NCBI GenBank assembly: GCA_905214545.1
Contig: CAJMMO010000001.1
Span: forward strand, 385,235-449,234
Reading direction: 5' to 3'
Length of the DNA: 64,000 nucleotides
Source of the DNA: an uncultured bacterium
GTDB taxonomy: Bacteria; Bacillota; Bacilli; Lactobacillales; Lactobacillaceae
The translations under genes and the position numbers were made by a program. Positions within the stretch are counted from its first letter, which is position 1; each line of letters begins with the position of its first letter. Positions 49,236 through 57,846 of the stretch are shown one piece after another. Under the pieces are notes generated by a model. The model made no database searches. It was not told where the DNA came from and saw only the letters and a program-made list of their open reading frames with translations.

Positions 49236-50225
49236 CTAATGCTTCTTGTGACTTTCAATATTCTTCAGCAAGACACCGGTCCCCATGGCGACAGCCTCCA
49301 GCGGCTTGTCGGCAGTCAAAACCGGCACTTGCAGGTAGTATTGAATCAGCTTGTCGATGTTCTTGAGCAGTGCGCCGCCGCCCGTCAGCATGATGCCGCG
49401 GTCAACGATGTCGGCTGACAGCTCAGGCGGAGTCTGTTCCAAGACCTGCTTGGTGGCAGCCACGATTGACATCAGGCCGTCCCGCAAGGCTTCTTGGATC
49501 TGCGGTGCCGAGATCGTGGTCTGCTTCGGCAGCCCGTCGACCATGTCGCGGCCTCTGACCGTGATGGTCTTTTCCGGGTCAGCTTCAAAGGCGTAGCCGA
49601 TCTGCATCTTGATCTGTTCGGCAGTTCTCTGCCCGATCAGCAAGTTGTTGTTGTTCTTCAGGTAGGTCATGACCGCCTGGTTCATCGCGTCGCCGGCCCA
49701 GCGGACTGAGCGCGAGGTCACGATTTCGCCCATCGACAAAACAGCGATGTCGGTCGTGCCGCCGCCGATGTCGATGACCATGTTGCCTTGCGGTTTAAAG
49801 ATGTCGAGGCCGGCACCAACTGCAGCGACCTTTGGCTCAAAGTCGAGGTAGACGTTGCCGCCGCCCGACTTTTCAGCGGCCTGGATGATGGCCTTTTGTT
49901 CAATTGAAGTGACGCCGGTCGGGGCGCAGATCAGGATGTTTGGCTTTGACAAAAAGCCTTTGACGTCGAGCTTGTTGATGAAGTAGCTCAGCATCTCCTC
50001 GGTAATGTCAAAGTCGGCGATCACGCCGTTTTTCAGAGGACGGATAACGCGGATGTTGCCCGGGGTTCTGCCGACCATTTGGTAGGCCTCAGTCCCTACA
50101 GCCACAACTTTGTTTGTCTGAGTGTTGACTGCCACGACGGAAGGCTCGTTTAAGACGATGCCCTTCCCTGACAGGTTGATCAACACGTTAGCGGTCCCTA
50201 AATCGATCCCTATATCTCTTGCCAA
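49236..50225 (-). CDS. mbl: MreB-like actin homologue Mbl
   Basis: Filament ATPase of lateral wall growth. Motifs: ARDIGIDLGTANVLI, MVIDIGGGTTDIAVLS and RGIMLTGGGALLKNID. The longer frame from 50312 has no ribosome site; TTG 50225 lies nine bases after GGAGG and gives 329 aa starting ARDIGIDLG, the usual Mbl start. The order DUF1146-mbl after atpC is conserved in Firmicutes. Confidence 0.96.
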   Translation of the reverse strand: MARDIGIDLGTANVLINLSGKGIVLNEPSVVAVNTQTNKVVAVGTEAYQMVGRTPGNIRVIRPLKNGVIADFDITEEMLSYFINKLDVKGFLSKPNILICAPTGVTSIEQKAIIQAAEKSGGGNVYLDFEPKVAAVGAGLDIFKPQGNMVIDIGGGTTDIAVLSMGEIVTSRSVRWAGDAMNQAVMTYLKNNNNLLIGQRTAEQIKMQIGYAFEADPEKTITVRGRDMVDGLPKQTTISAPQIQEALRDGLMSIVAATKQVLEQTPPELSADIVDRGIMLTGGGALLKNIDKLIQYYLQVPVLTADKPLEAVAMGTGVLLKNIESHKKH

Positions 50226-50258
50226 GATTATTAACCTCCATGCATTTATCAGATGCTT

Positions 50259-50264
50259 ATTATA
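50259..50264 (-). promoter_or_regulatory. Extended -10 promoter of mbl
   Basis: Minus-strand TGGTATAAT, an extended -10, in the gap after DUF1146 and about 35 bases before the mbl TTG. The mbl-rodA group can thus be transcribed without the atp operon. Confidence 0.65.
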
Positions 50265-50277
50265 CCACAGAAAGCTT

Positions 50278-50508
50278 TTAAAAAAGGTAAAGCAGTGCCT
50301 GCGATTGGTCAATTAGGGCAATTAAAAACTGGCCCACCAGGTAGCCCAAAGCGATTGCCAGGAACAAGAGCATGACCTGGTTTTCAAAGACGTGTCCTTT
50401 TTTGAAAAAACGGTCGATCTGCAAACCAGTCACCGCCTTAAAGGACAAACCGACGGTGATCAGGTAAGTCAGCAGGCTGACCAGGGCGTGGACGCCTAAA
50501 TTTTTCAT
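50278..50508 (-). CDS. DUF1146 family membrane protein (YwzB-like)
   Basis: A 76-aa protein with two membrane helices (HALVSLLTYLITVGLSFKAV and MLLFLAIALGYLVGQFLIALI) joined by a polar loop, LQIDRFFKKGHVFENQV. This matches DUF1146/YwzB, which sits between atpC and mbl in Firmicutes. No role is known. GGGGGA precedes the ATG. The atpC terminator lies only about 25 bases upstream. Confidence 0.88.
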   Translation of the reverse strand: MKNLGVHALVSLLTYLITVGLSFKAVTGLQIDRFFKKGHVFENQVMLLFLAIALGYLVGQFLIALIDQSQALLYLF

Positions 50509-50537
50509 AAAAATCCCCCAGCTAAATAAAAATAGAC

Positions 50538-50566
50538 AAAAAAAGCGGCAGGCCTAAACCCGTCGC
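50538..50566 (-). terminator. Terminator of the atp operon
   Basis: GCGACGGG and CCTGCCGC pair with one mismatch and one G-U around TTTAGG, then seven T's on the minus strand. The imperfect stem may leak into DUF1146, which has no room for its own promoter. Confidence 0.7.
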
Positions 50567-50581
50567 CTTTTTTTGATTGCT

Positions 50582-51022
50582 TTAATTGTTGCGATCATTG
50601 TAAACGTTGATTCTGTTGAGGGCACGCCGCAGAGCAATCTGGGCTCTTTGAACCGTCACCTTGTCGTGCTTTTGCTGTGCTTCTTCAAGCATCTTTTCAG
50701 CACGTTCACGGGCCGATTCGGCTCTCTTAATGTCAATGTTCCGTTCTCGTTCAGCAGAATCGGCAATAATCGTGGCTTTGTTATTGAGAAACTCAATATA
50801 ACCGCCATTGACTGCTAATAAGTCGATCCGGTCATTCATGGCATGCTTGCGCCGGACCCGCACTTCGCCGATCCCCATTGGGGTGATCAGCGGCGCGTGG
50901 TTGTAGAGAAAGCCTCTGCCACCATCGATCGCTTCGATCTGCAGATAAGAACTGTTGTGGGAATAGACAATCCCCATGGGAGTGATCACAACCACCTTAA
51001 ACAGTTTCTCTTCTTCTGCCAT
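50582..51022 (-). CDS. atpC: ATP synthase epsilon subunit
   Basis: Stalk subunit that couples and inhibits F1. The N-terminal beta sandwich (FKVVVITPMGIVYS, GRGFLYNHAPLITPMGIG) is followed by two C-terminal helices rich in Arg and Glu (AESARERAEKMLEEAQQKH). 146 aa. Last gene of the atp set, eleven bases after atpD. Confidence 0.97.
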   Translation of the reverse strand: MAEEEKLFKVVVITPMGIVYSHNSSYLQIEAIDGGRGFLYNHAPLITPMGIGEVRVRRKHAMNDRIDLLAVNGGYIEFLNNKATIIADSAERERNIDIKRAESARERAEKMLEEAQQKHDKVTVQRAQIALRRALNRINVYNDRNN

Positions 51023-51033
51023 AAACAGTCACC

Positions 51034-52479
51034 TTACTTATTGCCGCTTAAAAGTGCTTTCGCTTCCGGATCACTTGGCTCAACGCCCATGTTCTGTGCC
51101 TTGTGGAGTACGTCTTCAATTGGGCCAACCATTCTGAAGGCATCTTCTGGAATATCATCCAGCTTGCCGTCCAGGATCATCTTAAAGCCTTCGACAGTAT
51201 CCTTGACTGGGACATATGAACCTGGCTGACCAGTAAACTGTTCAGCAACGAAGAAGTTCTGTGACAGGAAGAACTGAATCTTACGAGCACGCTGCACGAT
51301 CAGCTTTTCTTCGTCGGACAGTTCGTCCATACCCAAAACGGAAATGATGTCCTGCAATTCGTGGTAACGCTGCAGAACGTGCTGAACCCGGGTCGCAACA
51401 TCGTAGTGTTCTTGGCCGACAACTTCCGGCGACAGAGCACTTGATGACGATTCCAGCGGGTCAACGGCTGGGTAAATACCTTGCTCAACTAAGCTACGCT
51501 CCAAGTTGGTAGTCGCGTCCAAGTGGGCAAAAGTAGTGGCAGGAGCCGGGTCAGTATAGTCGTCGGCAGGAACATAAACGGCCTGGATCGAGGTGATTGA
51601 CCCCTTCTTAGTCGAAGTAATTCTTTCCTGCAACTGACCCATTTCAGTGGCCAGAGTCGGCTGGTAACCAACGGCACTAGGCATCCGGCCCAGCAAGGCT
51701 GAAACTTCTGAACCAGCCTGGGTAAACCGGAAGATGTTGTCGATGAAGAGCAGAACGTCTTGGCCTTCAACGTCACGGAAGTATTCGGCCAGAGTCAAAC
51801 CAGTTAAGGCAACACGCATTCTGGCACCAGGCGGTTCGTTCATCTGACCAAAGACCATGGCAGTCTTGGCCAAAACGCCTGAGGCTTTCATTTCAAAGTA
51901 AAGGTCGTTACCTTCACGAGTTCTTTCACCAACACCGGTGAAGACTGAGATACCATTGTGCTCTTGGGCGATGTTGTGAATCAGTTCCTGAATCAAAACG
52001 GTCTTACCAACACCGGCACCGCCGAACAGACCAACCTTACCACCCCGGACATAAGGGGCCAGCAGGTCGATAACCTTGATCCCGGTTTCCAGGATTTCGG
52101 TACTCGTGCTCAAGTCGTTGTACTTCGGAGCTTCTTTGTGGATGCTGTCGCGTCTGGCGTCAGGGCCAAAGGCCGGGCCGTCGTCGATCGGCTGGCCTAA
52201 GACGTTGAACACACGGCCCAAAGTCTTGTCGCCGACAGGAACGGAAATTGGCGCCTTGGTGTCGATAACCTTCATGCCGCGCCGCAAACCGTTGGTTGAT
52301 TCCATGGCGATAGTCCGCAGAACGCCGTCGCCCATTTCCAGGGAGACTTCCAAGACAACTTGCTGGTCGTCTGATACTTGCACCTTTAAGGCGTTGTTGA
52401 TATCAGGCAGCTCGCCGTCGATTGGAAAGGCGACGTCCACGACAGGACCGACGACTTGGACAATCTTTCCTTCGCTCAA
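51034..52479 (-). CDS. atpD: ATP synthase beta subunit
   Basis: Catalytic subunit of F1. Walker A GGAGVGKTVLIQELI, the catalytic Glu in GERTREGNDLY, and a DELSDEE form of the DELSEED lever. 481 aa. The start is TTG 52479 (SEGKIVQVVG), nine bases after GGAGG; an ATG-TTT-TGA mini-frame lies between the site and this start. In L. delbrueckii-type fermenters the enzyme mainly pumps protons outward. Confidence 0.98.
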   Translation of the reverse strand: MSEGKIVQVVGPVVDVAFPIDGELPDINNALKVQVSDDQQVVLEVSLEMGDGVLRTIAMESTNGLRRGMKVIDTKAPISVPVGDKTLGRVFNVLGQPIDDGPAFGPDARRDSIHKEAPKYNDLSTSTEILETGIKVIDLLAPYVRGGKVGLFGGAGVGKTVLIQELIHNIAQEHNGISVFTGVGERTREGNDLYFEMKASGVLAKTAMVFGQMNEPPGARMRVALTGLTLAEYFRDVEGQDVLLFIDNIFRFTQAGSEVSALLGRMPSAVGYQPTLATEMGQLQERITSTKKGSITSIQAVYVPADDYTDPAPATTFAHLDATTNLERSLVEQGIYPAVDPLESSSSALSPEVVGQEHYDVATRVQHVLQRYHELQDIISVLGMDELSDEEKLIVQRARKIQFFLSQNFFVAEQFTGQPGSYVPVKDTVEGFKMILDGKLDDIPEDAFRMVGPIEDVLHKAQNMGVEPSDPEAKALLSGNK

Positions 52480-52499
52480 AACATCTACCTCCTTTTCTA

Positions 52500-53462
52500 T
52501 TAGTTATTATCCTGCAAGGCATTAGCACCACTGATGATTTCGGTGATCTCAGTAGTGATTTGCGCCTGTCTTGCACGGTTTAATTTCACGGTCAAATCAG
52601 AAACAATTTCGTCAGCGTTGTCAGAAGCAGCCTGCATCGCAGTCATTGAGCTGGCGTGCTCTGCAGTCTTGGCATCCAGGATCGCGCCGTAGATCATCGT
52701 CCGGGCGTATTGCGGCAAGATTACCCGCAAAACGCTGTCGATGGAAGGCTTGATCAAGAATTCCTGTTCCTTTTCGCGCGTTTCTTCGTTACTGATGGCA
52801 ATTTCGCCGATTGGCAGCATTCTCTCTACTCTGAACTTGGAAGTCAGCGTGTTGACATGGTGGGTGTAGCAAACGTACAGCTCGTCGAAGACGCCGTCCA
52901 AGTACATCTTGATGATGGTAGAGACAATCGGTCTGATTTCGTTAAAAGTAGGCACGTCTGAGATGCCGCTGTATTGGTAAACGACGTTCAGGTTGCGCTT
53001 TTTAAAGAAGTCAGCCGGCACTGACCCGACAGTCAGCAGCTTCACGTTGTCGGTCGGCTTTTTCTCAAACAGGCTCATCATGTTTTTAATGATGTTGCTG
53101 TTGTAGGAGCCGACCAGACCGCGGTCGCCGCCGATCACCAGGTAACCGACGTTTTTAATTTCTTTGCGCGGCTGGATCAGGCTTTCGACCAGGCCCAGGT
53201 CAAAGATCTGGGTGTAGTCCAGGTTTTGCAAGTTAGCTCTGTTCAGCGACAAATTTTCCTTGGCCAGGTGGGCAACAACCCGCCGGCTGACCAAGTGCGA
53301 CAAAGTCTCGCGCATTTGCGATGAAAAGTAGACAAAACCCTGGTCGATTTTTTCGCTCTGACTCAGCTTGGCAGCGGAAACCATGCGCATGGCTTCCGTA
53401 ATTTGACCAGTTTGGTTAATTGAAGCAATCTTTCTTTTCAAATCAAGTAAAGAGCCAGCCAT
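52500..53462 (-). CDS. atpG: ATP synthase gamma subunit
   Basis: Rotating central shaft of F1. N-terminal helix LLDLKRKIASINQTGQITEAMRMVSAAKL, the core GDRGLVGSYNSNI and C-terminal helix MTAMQAASDNADEIVSDLTVKLNRARQAQITTEI. 320 aa, longer than the Bacillus form by about 30 residues in the middle, as in other lactobacilli. GGAGG precedes the ATG. Confidence 0.97.
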   Translation of the reverse strand: MAGSLLDLKRKIASINQTGQITEAMRMVSAAKLSQSEKIDQGFVYFSSQMRETLSHLVSRRVVAHLAKENLSLNRANLQNLDYTQIFDLGLVESLIQPRKEIKNVGYLVIGGDRGLVGSYNSNIIKNMMSLFEKKPTDNVKLLTVGSVPADFFKKRNLNVVYQYSGISDVPTFNEIRPIVSTIIKMYLDGVFDELYVCYTHHVNTLTSKFRVERMLPIGEIAISNEETREKEQEFLIKPSIDSVLRVILPQYARTMIYGAILDAKTAEHASSMTAMQAASDNADEIVSDLTVKLNRARQAQITTEITEIISGANALQDNN

Positions 53463-53472
53463 AAACTACCTC

Positions 53473-54984
53473 CTATTTCTTACTTGTTGAAAATCCATCC
53501 GAAAATGCCTTTAAGGCATGCTTGAGTTTATCTTCATCTGGCAGATTGCCCGTGTCACGAATGGTCTGCAGCAAGTCTGGGAAGTTGCTGTCGAAGTACT
53601 CCCCGACTTCTTGCTCGTAGCGCTGGATGTCAGCAACTGGGATTGGGTCCAGGTAGCCGTGGGTCAGGGCGTACAAGATCAGAACCTGTTTTTCAACAGG
53701 CAATGGCTTGTGCAGCGGCTGCTTCAGAACTTCAACGGTTCTGCGGCCACGGTTCAACTTAGCCTGCGTTGCTTGGTCCAGGTCGCTGCCGAACTGAGCG
53801 AAACTTTCCAATTCACGGTATGAAGCCAGGTCCACACGCAAAGTACCTGCAACCTTCTTCATCGCCTTGATCTGGGCGTTACCACCAACACGAGAAACAG
53901 AAGCACCCGCGTCGATGGCCGGACGAGTACCAGCAAAGAACAAATCGCTTTGCAGGAAGATCTGCCCGTCAGTGATGGAAATAACGTTAGTCGGAATATA
54001 TGCAGAAATATCGCCGGCCTGGGTTTCGATGAATGGCAGAGCAGTCATCGAACCGCCGCCCAGCTTGTCACTCAGCTTAGCACTGCGTTCCAGCAGTCTT
54101 GAGTGCAAGTAGAAGACATCACCTGGGTAGGCTTCACGACCAGGCGGACGACGAAGCAGCAAGGAAAGTTCACGGTAAGCGACAGCCTGCTTGGACAGGT
54201 CGTCGAACACGATCAAGACATCCTTGCCATTGTACATAAACTCTTCGCCCATCGCGGTCCCTGCATAAGGAGCGATGTACAGCATTGGAGCTGGTTCACT
54301 AGGGCCGGCTTCCAAGACAATGGTGTAGTCCATTGCCCCGAACCGACGCAGCGTTTCAACCTGAGCTCTAACAGTTGACTCCTTCTGGCCAATGGCAACA
54401 TAGATACAAATCATATCTTTGCCCTTTTGATTGATAATCGTGTCAATCGCCAGAGAAGTCTTACCAGTTTTACGGTCACCAATAATCAGTTCACGCTGAC
54501 CACGGCCAATTGGTACCAGAGCATCAATGGCCTTGATACCAGTTTGCAGAGGCTGCTTAACACTTTGTCTCTGCATAACGCCAGGTGCCTTTGCTTCGAT
54601 TGGGCGCGTTTTATCGGTCTTGATTTCCCCTTGGCCGTCAATAGGCTGGCCCAGTGGGTTGACCACGCGTCCGATTAAGGCATCGCCAACCGGAACTTCC
54701 ATGATCCGGCCAGTTCTTTTAACCTGGTCGCCTTCACGGATGTCGTCGAACTTACCCAAAATGATGATACCAACATCGTTGCTTTCAAGGTTCTGGGCGA
54801 TGCCGTAAGCGCCGTTGGCAAATTGTACCAACTCGTTTGACATAACGTTGTTCAATCCGTGAGCTCTGGCAATACCATCGCCGATGTAGGTAACAGTACC
54901 GACTTCGTCGATGTTCAGCTTGTCATCGTAGTGCTCAAGCTGCTTTTTAATTAAAGAACTGATTTCTTCCGCTTTAATGCTCAA
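53473..54984 (-). CDS. atpA: ATP synthase alpha subunit
   Basis: Non-catalytic nucleotide-binding subunit of F1. Walker A GDRKTGKTSLAIDTI, the catalytic Arg region YIPTNVISITDGQIFL, and the N-terminal delta-contact helix SIKAEEISSLIKKQL. I use TTG 54984, which lies five bases after AGAGGTGA, rather than GTG 54993 within that site. 503 aa. Confidence 0.97.
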   Translation of the reverse strand: MSIKAEEISSLIKKQLEHYDDKLNIDEVGTVTYIGDGIARAHGLNNVMSNELVQFANGAYGIAQNLESNDVGIIILGKFDDIREGDQVKRTGRIMEVPVGDALIGRVVNPLGQPIDGQGEIKTDKTRPIEAKAPGVMQRQSVKQPLQTGIKAIDALVPIGRGQRELIIGDRKTGKTSLAIDTIINQKGKDMICIYVAIGQKESTVRAQVETLRRFGAMDYTIVLEAGPSEPAPMLYIAPYAGTAMGEEFMYNGKDVLIVFDDLSKQAVAYRELSLLLRRPPGREAYPGDVFYLHSRLLERSAKLSDKLGGGSMTALPFIETQAGDISAYIPTNVISITDGQIFLQSDLFFAGTRPAIDAGASVSRVGGNAQIKAMKKVAGTLRVDLASYRELESFAQFGSDLDQATQAKLNRGRRTVEVLKQPLHKPLPVEKQVLILYALTHGYLDPIPVADIQRYEQEVGEYFDSNFPDLLQTIRDTGNLPDEDKLKHALKAFSDGFSTSKK

Positions 54985-54998
54985 TGGCTTCACCTCTT

Positions 54999-55547
54999 TT
55001 ATTCTTTAATAGTTAAATGCGCACGGATTTTTTTCAGCGTAGTCTTAATTGAACCGTCGATTAACCGGTCGTCAACTTTCAAGATTACGCCGCCTAAAAT
55101 ATCCGGATCTACCTTGTTAGTGAGCTTCAGACCCCGCAAGCCATACTTTTTAGCATAGGCTTGCCCGATTCTGTCCAGCTGGTCGGCAGTCAGTTTAACT
55201 GCCGAGGTCACTTCGCCGCGCCACACATTTTGCTTGCGTTCATAGCGCAGTTCAAAGTTGGCCAAAATCGGAAGAATCTCGCTGAAGCGGCCGTAAGCCA
55301 GGATGAGCTTTAAAAATTCCTGCATTTGCGGCGAAAATTGGTCCGCCACGGTTGCCAGCAATTTTTCCTTCTCATTGAGCTTGATAATCGGGTCGCTTAA
55401 CAGAGAAACAAAATCTGGGTTTTCTTTGATGGCTGTCTGCAGGGCACTAACTTCATCGTGCATCTGTTCCAGACAGTTGTTGTCCTGAGCAAAGCCTAAC
55501 AAGGCAGAACCATATCTGCTTGCTATCTCTTCTTTGCTCAAAGCCAT
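54999..55547 (-). CDS. atpH: ATP synthase delta subunit
   Basis: Stator cap linking F1 to the b dimer. A 182-aa helical protein with KEEIASRYGSALLGFA at the N terminus and the C-terminal motif KVDPDILGGVILKVDDRLIDGSIKTTL. Its ATG overlaps the atpF stop as TAATG. Confidence 0.96.
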   Translation of the reverse strand: MALSKEEIASRYGSALLGFAQDNNCLEQMHDEVSALQTAIKENPDFVSLLSDPIIKLNEKEKLLATVADQFSPQMQEFLKLILAYGRFSEILPILANFELRYERKQNVWRGEVTSAVKLTADQLDRIGQAYAKKYGLRGLKLTNKVDPDILGGVILKVDDRLIDGSIKTTLKKIRAHLTIKE

Positions 55548-56053
55548 TAGTCGTTCAACCCCTTAATAAATTGGTCAACCAAGTCCTTTTGGTCGTCGGC
55601 TGACAAATTCTTGGCAATCACCTTGCCGGCGATCGTTACCGAGAGGTCTGCAACTTGCGACTGGGCTTCGGCCAGGGCTTCTTGTTTAGCCTGGGCCGCG
55701 TCAGTCTTAGCTTTTGCTTTGATAGAGGCAGCTTCATTATCGGCATTATCGATAATCGATTTTCTTGTTTTTTCAGCGCTCGTCTTGGCCTCAGACAAGA
55801 TTTGGGAAGCTTCTTGCTTTGAGTTCTTCAAAGCGGTTTCCCGCTGGTTGGCAAGCAATTCAGCTCTCTTGCGATCGCTAGCGGCTTGATCCAAGTCGTC
55901 AGTTACTTTCTTGCGCCGCTTCTCCATCATCTTGGTGACTGGGCCCCAAGCATAGTGCTGGACAACCCAGAGCAGAATCCCAAAGACAATCAAGTAGTAG
56001 AGCAAGTCGCCTAATTCCAAATCCAAGGCTGCAAACAATGGTTGAAATGTCAT
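55547..56053 (-). CDS. atpF: ATP synthase b subunit
   Basis: Stator stalk. One N-terminal membrane helix (LYYLIVFGILLWVVQHYAW) then a long Ala/Lys/Gln-rich coiled coil to the end. 168 aa, normal. Followed by atpH with stop-start overlap. Confidence 0.96.
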   Translation of the reverse strand: MTFQPLFAALDLELGDLLYYLIVFGILLWVVQHYAWGPVTKMMEKRRKKVTDDLDQAASDRKRAELLANQRETALKNSKQEASQILSEAKTSAEKTRKSIIDNADNEAASIKAKAKTDAAQAKQEALAEAQSQVADLSVTIAGKVIAKNLSADDQKDLVDQFIKGLND

Positions 56054-56091
56054 TTACTGCCCTTCTCTCTATTCAATAACTAAAGCTTTAA

Positions 56092-56304
56092 TTACAGGAA
56101 GAGAATCAGGAAGGCAACAACGACAGCCAGGATAGGAACGGCTTCGATCAAACCAACACCGATAAACATAGTTGATCTCAAATTGCCAGCACTTTCAGGT
56201 TGTCTGGTAATACCCTTAATCGTTTCGGTGATAACTTTACCGTTACCCCAAGAAGCGGCTAAAGCAGCAACAGCGGCTGCAAGAGCAGAAGCGATATATT
56301 TCAT
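56092..56304 (-). CDS. atpE: ATP synthase c subunit
   Basis: Rotor-ring proteolipid, 70 aa, two membrane helices joined by the polar loop GITRQPESAG. The proton-binding carboxylate is Glu54 in GLIEAVP. No sodium-site signature such as paired Gln/Ser around the Glu is evident, so proton coupling is expected. GGAGG precedes the ATG. Confidence 0.98.
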   Translation of the reverse strand: MKYIASALAAAVAALAASWGNGKVITETIKGITRQPESAGNLRSTMFIGVGLIEAVPILAVVVAFLILFL

Positions 56305-56320
56305 TTAAAAAAACCTCCAA

Positions 56321-57037
56321 TTATTCTTGTTGGACCTTGCGACCAATGTAAACCATCGACAAGGTCACGAAAACATATGCCTGGATAGAGCCAATGAAGA
56401 CGGAGAATCCTTGCCAAATAAAGGCGAGCGGAGCCGATGCAAGCACGGTAATCCAACCTCCGCTGTGGCCTAATTCGTGGCCGATCAAAGTCAGCAAGAC
56501 TTCGCCGGCGTAGATGTTGCCGTACAGACGCAGAGAAAGGGTCAAGAAATTAGTGAACTCTTCAATCATGTTGATTGGAGCTAAAAAGCCCACAGGTGCT
56601 GCGTAGTTTTTCAGGTAGCCGCCTACGCCGAACCGCTGCATCCCGAAAGTAAATGACAAAAGCAAAGTCATCATCGCAAATGTCATGGTAATCAAGGGAC
56701 TAGCGGTTGGCGACTTGATCAGGATCTTTCCGTTAATGGTCAGTTCCAAGAACAAACCGAGCTGGTTCATCATAAAGATGAATAGGAACAGGGTAAATGC
56801 ATAAAGCGACAAGTGCTTTCTTGCATCTTCATCAGGCACATTATCGCGGACGATGCCGTCGGTAAAGTCGATTAGGTATTCCAGCACGTTTTGCTTTTTA
56901 TTCGGCCGCATCTCAACCTTACGAGCCAGCCAGATGACGAGCCAGGCGACTAAAATCGCCATCAAAGTCCCGCTCAGGTCGTTCGTAATGTTGAAGTTCA
57001 GGCCGTGGAAACTAACCACGTATGGTGTTTCTCCCAC
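56321..57037 (-). CDS. atpB: ATP synthase a subunit
   Basis: Membrane half-channel subunit with five to six helices. The essential Arg lies in FLTLSLRLYGNIYAGE, and the last helices carry GSIQAYVFVTLSMVYIG. I place the start at GTG 57037, six bases after GGGAGGT; ATG 57055 is upstream of that site. 238 aa. First gene of the operon; no atpI is seen before it. Confidence 0.96.
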   Translation of the reverse strand: MGETPYVVSFHGLNFNITNDLSGTLMAILVAWLVIWLARKVEMRPNKKQNVLEYLIDFTDGIVRDNVPDEDARKHLSLYAFTLFLFIFMMNQLGLFLELTINGKILIKSPTASPLITMTFAMMTLLLSFTFGMQRFGVGGYLKNYAAPVGFLAPINMIEEFTNFLTLSLRLYGNIYAGEVLLTLIGHELGHSGGWITVLASAPLAFIWQGFSVFIGSIQAYVFVTLSMVYIGRKVQQE

Positions 57038-57070
57038 TTCGTGACCTCCCTTCATTTAAATGTTCTAACA

Positions 57071-57088
57071 TGTGTTTAAACAAACACA
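57071..57088 (-). repeat. Hairpin at the predicted atp transcription start
   Basis: Minus-strand TGTGTTT, loop GTTT, AAACACA. It falls at the expected 5' end of the atp mRNA, where a stem could slow RNase J attack. No T-run, so not a terminator. Confidence 0.55.
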
Positions 57089-57093
57089 CCAGC

Positions 57094-57122
57094 ATAATAA
57101 CATAAATTCAAAAGCGGCCCAA
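57094..57122 (-). promoter_or_regulatory. Promoter of the atp operon
   Basis: Minus-strand TTGGGC, 17 nt, TATTAT with a TGT extension. It lies just after the upp stop. No terminator is visible between upp and atpB, so read-through from upp is also possible. Confidence 0.65.
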
Positions 57123-57126
57123 AGTC

Positions 57127-57756
57127 TTATTTGGTGCCAAAGATCCGGTCACCGGCGTCGCCCAGACCTGGGAAGATGTAGCCGCTTGGCAGCAGCTTTT
57201 CGTCCTCGGCAGCGGCGAAAATGTCAACGTCCGGATTTTCCTCTTGCACGGCCTTGACCCCTTCCGGAGCAGCGACCAGCACGGCCAGGCGGATGCGAGT
57301 TACACCGCGCTTTTTAAGGGCGCTGATCGCCATGTTGGCAGACCCGCCCGTAGCAAGCATCGGGTCGACGATAATGCACTCTCTTTCAGCAACGTCTTGC
57401 GGCATCTTGCAGAAGTACTCGTGTGGCTTTAATGTTTCTTCGTCGCGGTACATGCCGATGACGCCGACCTTAGCGGACGGCACCATTTCCAAGACACCGT
57501 TGACCATCCCCATCCCAGCACGCAAGATCGGGACGATGACCAGCTTTTTGCCGGCCAGTTCCTTTTCAGTAGCTTTGCCGATCGGAGTCTCAATGTCGAC
57601 GTCCTTGAGCGGCAGGTCACGCGTCATCTCATAGGTCATCAAGCCGGCGATTTCACTGACCAGGCGGCGGAATTCATTAACACTGGTCTCCTTTTTACGC
57701 ATGATCGTCAACTTGTGCTGGATCAGCGGGTGATCTAAAACTACGAACTTTCCCAT
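57127..57756 (-). CDS. upp: Uracil phosphoribosyltransferase
   Basis: Salvages uracil to UMP with PRPP. It has LDHPLIQHKLTIMRKKET at the N terminus, the PRPP-binding VDPMLATGGSANMAI and the C-terminal GYIFPGLGDAGDRIFGTK. ATG 57756 follows AAGGAGG and gives 209 aa; the longer reading from 57804 has no support. Its place before the atp operon is shared with Bacillus. Confidence 0.98.
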   Translation of the reverse strand: MGKFVVLDHPLIQHKLTIMRKKETSVNEFRRLVSEIAGLMTYEMTRDLPLKDVDIETPIGKATEKELAGKKLVIVPILRAGMGMVNGVLEMVPSAKVGVIGMYRDEETLKPHEYFCKMPQDVAERECIIVDPMLATGGSANMAISALKKRGVTRIRLAVLVAAPEGVKAVQEENPDVDIFAAAEDEKLLPSGYIFPGLGDAGDRIFGTK

Positions 57757-57812
57757 AGCAACCTCCTTGAAAAGTAAACATATTATCGCTAACCATTCTA
57801 TCACGCAAAGTA

Positions 57813-57834
57813 CAAAAAAACGGGCCTGTGCCCG
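57813..57834 (-). terminator. Terminator of ywlC
   Basis: CGGGC, loop ACAG, GCCCG, then seven T's on the minus strand, after the ywlC stop. Confidence 0.75.
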
Positions 57835-57846
57835 CTTATTTTTTAA

